Below the pieces are notes generated by a model, which made no database searches, had not been told where the DNA came from, and worked only from the letters and a program-made list of their open reading frames with translations. From contig DMBU01000006.1 of assembly GCA_003446015.1 (NCBI GenBank), positions 709 through 64,355 of the forward strand: a stretch of 63,647 bases of DNA. The letters are read 5' to 3'. Shown piece by piece: positions 61,535 to 63,647 of the stretch. The translations under genes and the position numbers were made by a program. The DNA is from Bacteroidales bacterium (GTDB taxonomy: Bacteria > Bacteroidota > Bacteroidia > Bacteroidales > UBA12077). Position 1 is the stretch's first letter, and every line of letters starts with the position of its first letter.

Positions 61535-62290
61535 TCAATCTCTTACAGAAATGTCATGTAAAGATAATTGCCGTTTAAGTTTCCTTATTTCTATTTCTCT
61601 ATAATGAAAAACACTGGCTGCCAAAGCTGCTTCAACATTCGAATAAGAAAACACATTCTCGAAATCTTTTATACTACCGGCACCACCCGATGCAATTACC
61701 GGAATATTCAGGTTTTCGGCAAGCCACTTTAGTGGTTCAAGAGCAAATCCATTTTTTGTTCCATCGTGATTCATGGATGTAAATAAAATCTCACCACAAC
61801 CTAAGCGTTCTACTTGTTTTGCCCAGCTAAATAGCTCGAGTTCGGTTTTAATTCTTCCGCCATTCTTATAAACAATCCATTCATTATTTTCCAACTTAGC
61901 ATCAATAGCCAATACAATAAACTGTCTACCAAATTTTTGTGCAATTTCTGAAATTAACTCTGGTTTATTAATTGCGGCTGAATTAACAGAGATTTTATCG
62001 GCTCCGGCAGAAAGAATTGCTTCTGCATCTTCAATCGTTGAAATACCACCACCCACGGTAAACGGAATATTAATTTCTTTGGCTATTCGATGAACCAATT
62101 CAACGAGTGTTTTTCGCTTTTCGTGTGTTGCTGTTATATCTAAAAACACCAATTCATCGGCACCATTATCTGAGTAGTATTTTCCTAACTCTACCGGATC
62201 TCCAACCGTTTTTAAACTTTCAAACTCTATTCCTTTAACTGTTTGTCCGTTTTTGATATCCAAACATGGAATAATTCTTTTTGCTAACAT
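61535..62290 (-). CDS. hisF: Imidazole glycerol phosphate synthase, cyclase subunit
   Basis: The 251-residue TIM-barrel protein has the catalytic Asp in RIIPCLDIKNGQTVKG. Also present are ADELVFLDITATHEKR, the phosphate-binding PFTVGGGISTIEDA and VIASGGAGSIKDF. HisF uses ammonia from HisH to form imidazole glycerol phosphate and AICAR. Its start overlaps the hisA end by 7 bases. Confidence 0.97.
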   Translation of the reverse strand: MLAKRIIPCLDIKNGQTVKGIEFESLKTVGDPVELGKYYSDNGADELVFLDITATHEKRKTLVELVHRIAKEINIPFTVGGGISTIEDAEAILSAGADKISVNSAAINKPELISEIAQKFGRQFIVLAIDAKLENNEWIVYKNGGRIKTELELFSWAKQVERLGCGEILFTSMNHDGTKNGFALEPLKWLAENLNIPVIASGGAGSIKDFENVFSYSNVEAALAASVFHYREIEIRKLKRQLSLHDISVRD

Positions 62291-63006
62291 TGATTTGTGG
62301 TTAAATTTTCGATAGGGATAATATCTTCGTAAAATGCTTTGCCTACAATTACTGCATCAACGCCTTCTTTTTCAAGATTATAAATATCCTTTTTAGAGCT
62401 TACACCGCCGCTGGCAATGATGTATTTTTCCGTAAAGGATTCTTTGAGAGATTTGTACAATTCAATATTAACTCCGGAAAGCATTCCATCACGGGAAATA
62501 TCGGTACACATGAATGTATTGATTCCGAGCTCAGAATAAGCCGATATTAAATCAAAAATCCGAATCTTAGTTTCTTTTAACCATCCATTTATATATACTT
62601 GATTATTCAATACATCGGACACTACAATAAATTTTTCTGCTCCAAATTTTTGAATAAATCCTTTAAATGTTTCTGGTTCGTTAATTGCTAAACTACCAAT
62701 TCCAATAAAACGGGCACCAAAATTCAATGCCATTTCTACTTGTTTTTCAGTTCTTATTCCACCGCTGTAATCAACTATAAGATTGGTTTCTGAACAGATT
62801 TCTTTTAATACATCCAAATTTTCCGGTGTTCCCGATTTCGCACCGTCTAAATCGACCAGGTGCAATCGCTTATATCCTTGATTCTCGAATGCTTTGGCAA
62901 CCAATACGGGCTGATTGGAGTACACTGTTTTCTGATTGTATTTCCCTTGCGACAGTCGAACACACTGACCACCGATAAGGTCTATTGCTGGTATTATTTC
63001 TATCAT
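62284..63006 (-). CDS. hisA: Phosphoribosylformimino-5-aminoimidazole carboxamide ribotide isomerase
   Basis: The 240-residue TIM-barrel protein has the catalytic Asp in IIPAIDLIGGQCVRLSQGKY. It also has LIVDYSGGIRTEKQVEMAL and the second Asp in CTDISRDGMLSG. HisA is the fourth-step isomerase of histidine synthesis. It overlaps hisH by 4 bases and hisF by 7, a coupled translation arrangement. Confidence 0.96.
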   Translation of the reverse strand: MIEIIPAIDLIGGQCVRLSQGKYNQKTVYSNQPVLVAKAFENQGYKRLHLVDLDGAKSGTPENLDVLKEICSETNLIVDYSGGIRTEKQVEMALNFGARFIGIGSLAINEPETFKGFIQKFGAEKFIVVSDVLNNQVYINGWLKETKIRIFDLISAYSELGINTFMCTDISRDGMLSGVNIELYKSLKESFTEKYIIASGGVSSKKDIYNLEKEGVDAVIVGKAFYEDIIPIENLTTNQC

Positions 63007-63584
63007 AATTCAATAAAGTTTTTAAGTATTAATACTCCAATTTTTCCACTTCGTTCGGGGTGAAACTGAGTTGCATAAAAGTTTTCTTTTTGCATTGCGG
63101 CTGTAAAAGGTTTTATGTAATTACTATTGGCAATGCTGTACTGACTTTCATTCGCAAAATAGCTATGAACAAAGTATACATAAGAATTGTCGGGTATATT
63201 TTTGAATAAATCACCTTTTAAATTGCTGATGGTATTCCAGCCCACATGTGGGACTTTTTCTTTAGCAGGAAACTTTTCGATTAATTCGTCGAAAATCCCA
63301 ATGCAAGGCGTTTTTCCTTCCATTGAATAGTTGCACATAAGTTGCATTCCCAGGCAAATTCCTAAAACAGGTTGTTTTAACTCAGGTATAAGTTGATTCA
63401 ACTTTTTTAAGCGTAGATAATTCATTGTGGTAGATGCTTCGCCAACTCCGGGAAAAATAACTTTATCCGAACTTTTTATTAACTCTGGGTCATCCGTTAT
63501 TTCTGGGTTTATTCCCAAGCGCTGCAGCGCAAAAGCTACACTTGTTATGTTACCTGCATTGTATTTTATTATTGCTACTTTCAT
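63003..63584 (-). CDS. hisH: Imidazole glycerol phosphate synthase, glutamine amidotransferase subunit
   Basis: The 193-residue class I amidotransferase has the nucleophile Cys in GICLGMQLMC, the oxyanion region in IFPGVGEAST and the His-Glu pair in FHPERSGKIG. HisH releases ammonia from glutamine for HisF. It leads the part of the his operon seen here; the upstream his genes, and any leader, would lie outside the window. Confidence 0.96.
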   Translation of the reverse strand: MKVAIIKYNAGNITSVAFALQRLGINPEITDDPELIKSSDKVIFPGVGEASTTMNYLRLKKLNQLIPELKQPVLGICLGMQLMCNYSMEGKTPCIGIFDELIEKFPAKEKVPHVGWNTISNLKGDLFKNIPDNSYVYFVHSYFANESQYSIANSNYIKPFTAAMQKENFYATQFHPERSGKIGVLILKNFIEL

Positions 63585-63596
63585 ATTAGTTAAAGG

Positions 63597-63624
63597 TTCA
63601 AAGTTATAGGTTCAAAGTTCATTA
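63597..63624. repeat. Short TTCAAAG heptamer tract at the window end
   Basis: TTCAAAG, TTATAGG, TTCAAAG and TTCATTA are four gapless seven-base units, the same family as the tract at 25.85 kb. The tract begins 13 bases before (upstream of) the hisH ATG. Confidence 0.65.
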
Positions 63625-63647
63625 GTGTCTTTCCCTAATATAGGTTG

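Overview
The window looks like chromosomal DNA of an AT-rich Bacteroidota, probably a marine or gut-type member of Bacteroidia. Supporting signs are type IX secretion (T9SS) C-terminal sorting domains on three proteins, several promoters with the Bacteroidota -7 box TAnnTTTG, weak or absent Shine-Dalgarno sequences, a fused DAHP synthase/chorismate mutase and a HisIE fusion. I see no transposase, integrase, phage gene or CRISPR array.

Layout. 1-14.9 kb is a co-directional surface-protein cluster: a YadA-head-like fibre protein cut by the window edge, two tail-fibre-like proteins with 16-residue repeats and C-terminal S74 chaperone domains, and a 2215-residue Ig-repeat adhesin with a T9SS tail. 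15-18.2 kb is a periplasmic propeller receptor with a cytoplasmic SpoIIE/PP2C phosphatase. 18.3-29 kb holds mostly housekeeping genes: tRNA-Arg(ACG), an AsmA-like protein, rplS, a SRPBCC/GyrI-like protein, a C69 dipeptidase, a YqhD-type alcohol dehydrogenase and anmK. 29.2-36.5 kb is a TetR-controlled efflux operon (TolC, HlyD lipoprotein, two ABC ATPases, two ABC-2 permeases). 37.9-40.1 kb is a lone trpB behind a Trp-codon attenuator, then queE. 40.2-49.7 kb holds an OmpA/PD40 protein, a pair of SiaC-like regulators, a cyclase-HD fusion, a T9SS M14 carboxypeptidase, a serpin and a small T9SS protein. 49.8-54.1 kb holds an SLC13 permease, cysQ, an FRG-domain protein and an exported isochorismatase-like hydrolase. 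54.1-58.5 kb is the operon pheA-aminotransferase-tyrA-DAHPS/CM. 58.6-63.6 kb holds a GNAT-nitrilase fusion, an HsmA-like membrane protein and hisH-hisA-hisF-hisIE.

The most striking signals are regulatory. The aromatic operon is preceded by two consecutive leader-peptide attenuators. The first leader has eight aromatic codons in a row and the second has ten Phe/Tyr codons in thirty; each is followed by a terminator, and each terminator has a visible competing segment. trpB has a leader with three consecutive Trp codons and a strong terminator, followed by a second short ORF also carrying three Trp codons. The TetR gene is preceded by five GTTAAA-type boxes at an exact 13-bp period. Much intergenic DNA, notably inside the efflux operon and between the C69 and alcohol dehydrogenase genes, is built of phased 7-base units; related units make up hairpin elements with inverted ends near 53.4, 60.6 and 61.4 kb.
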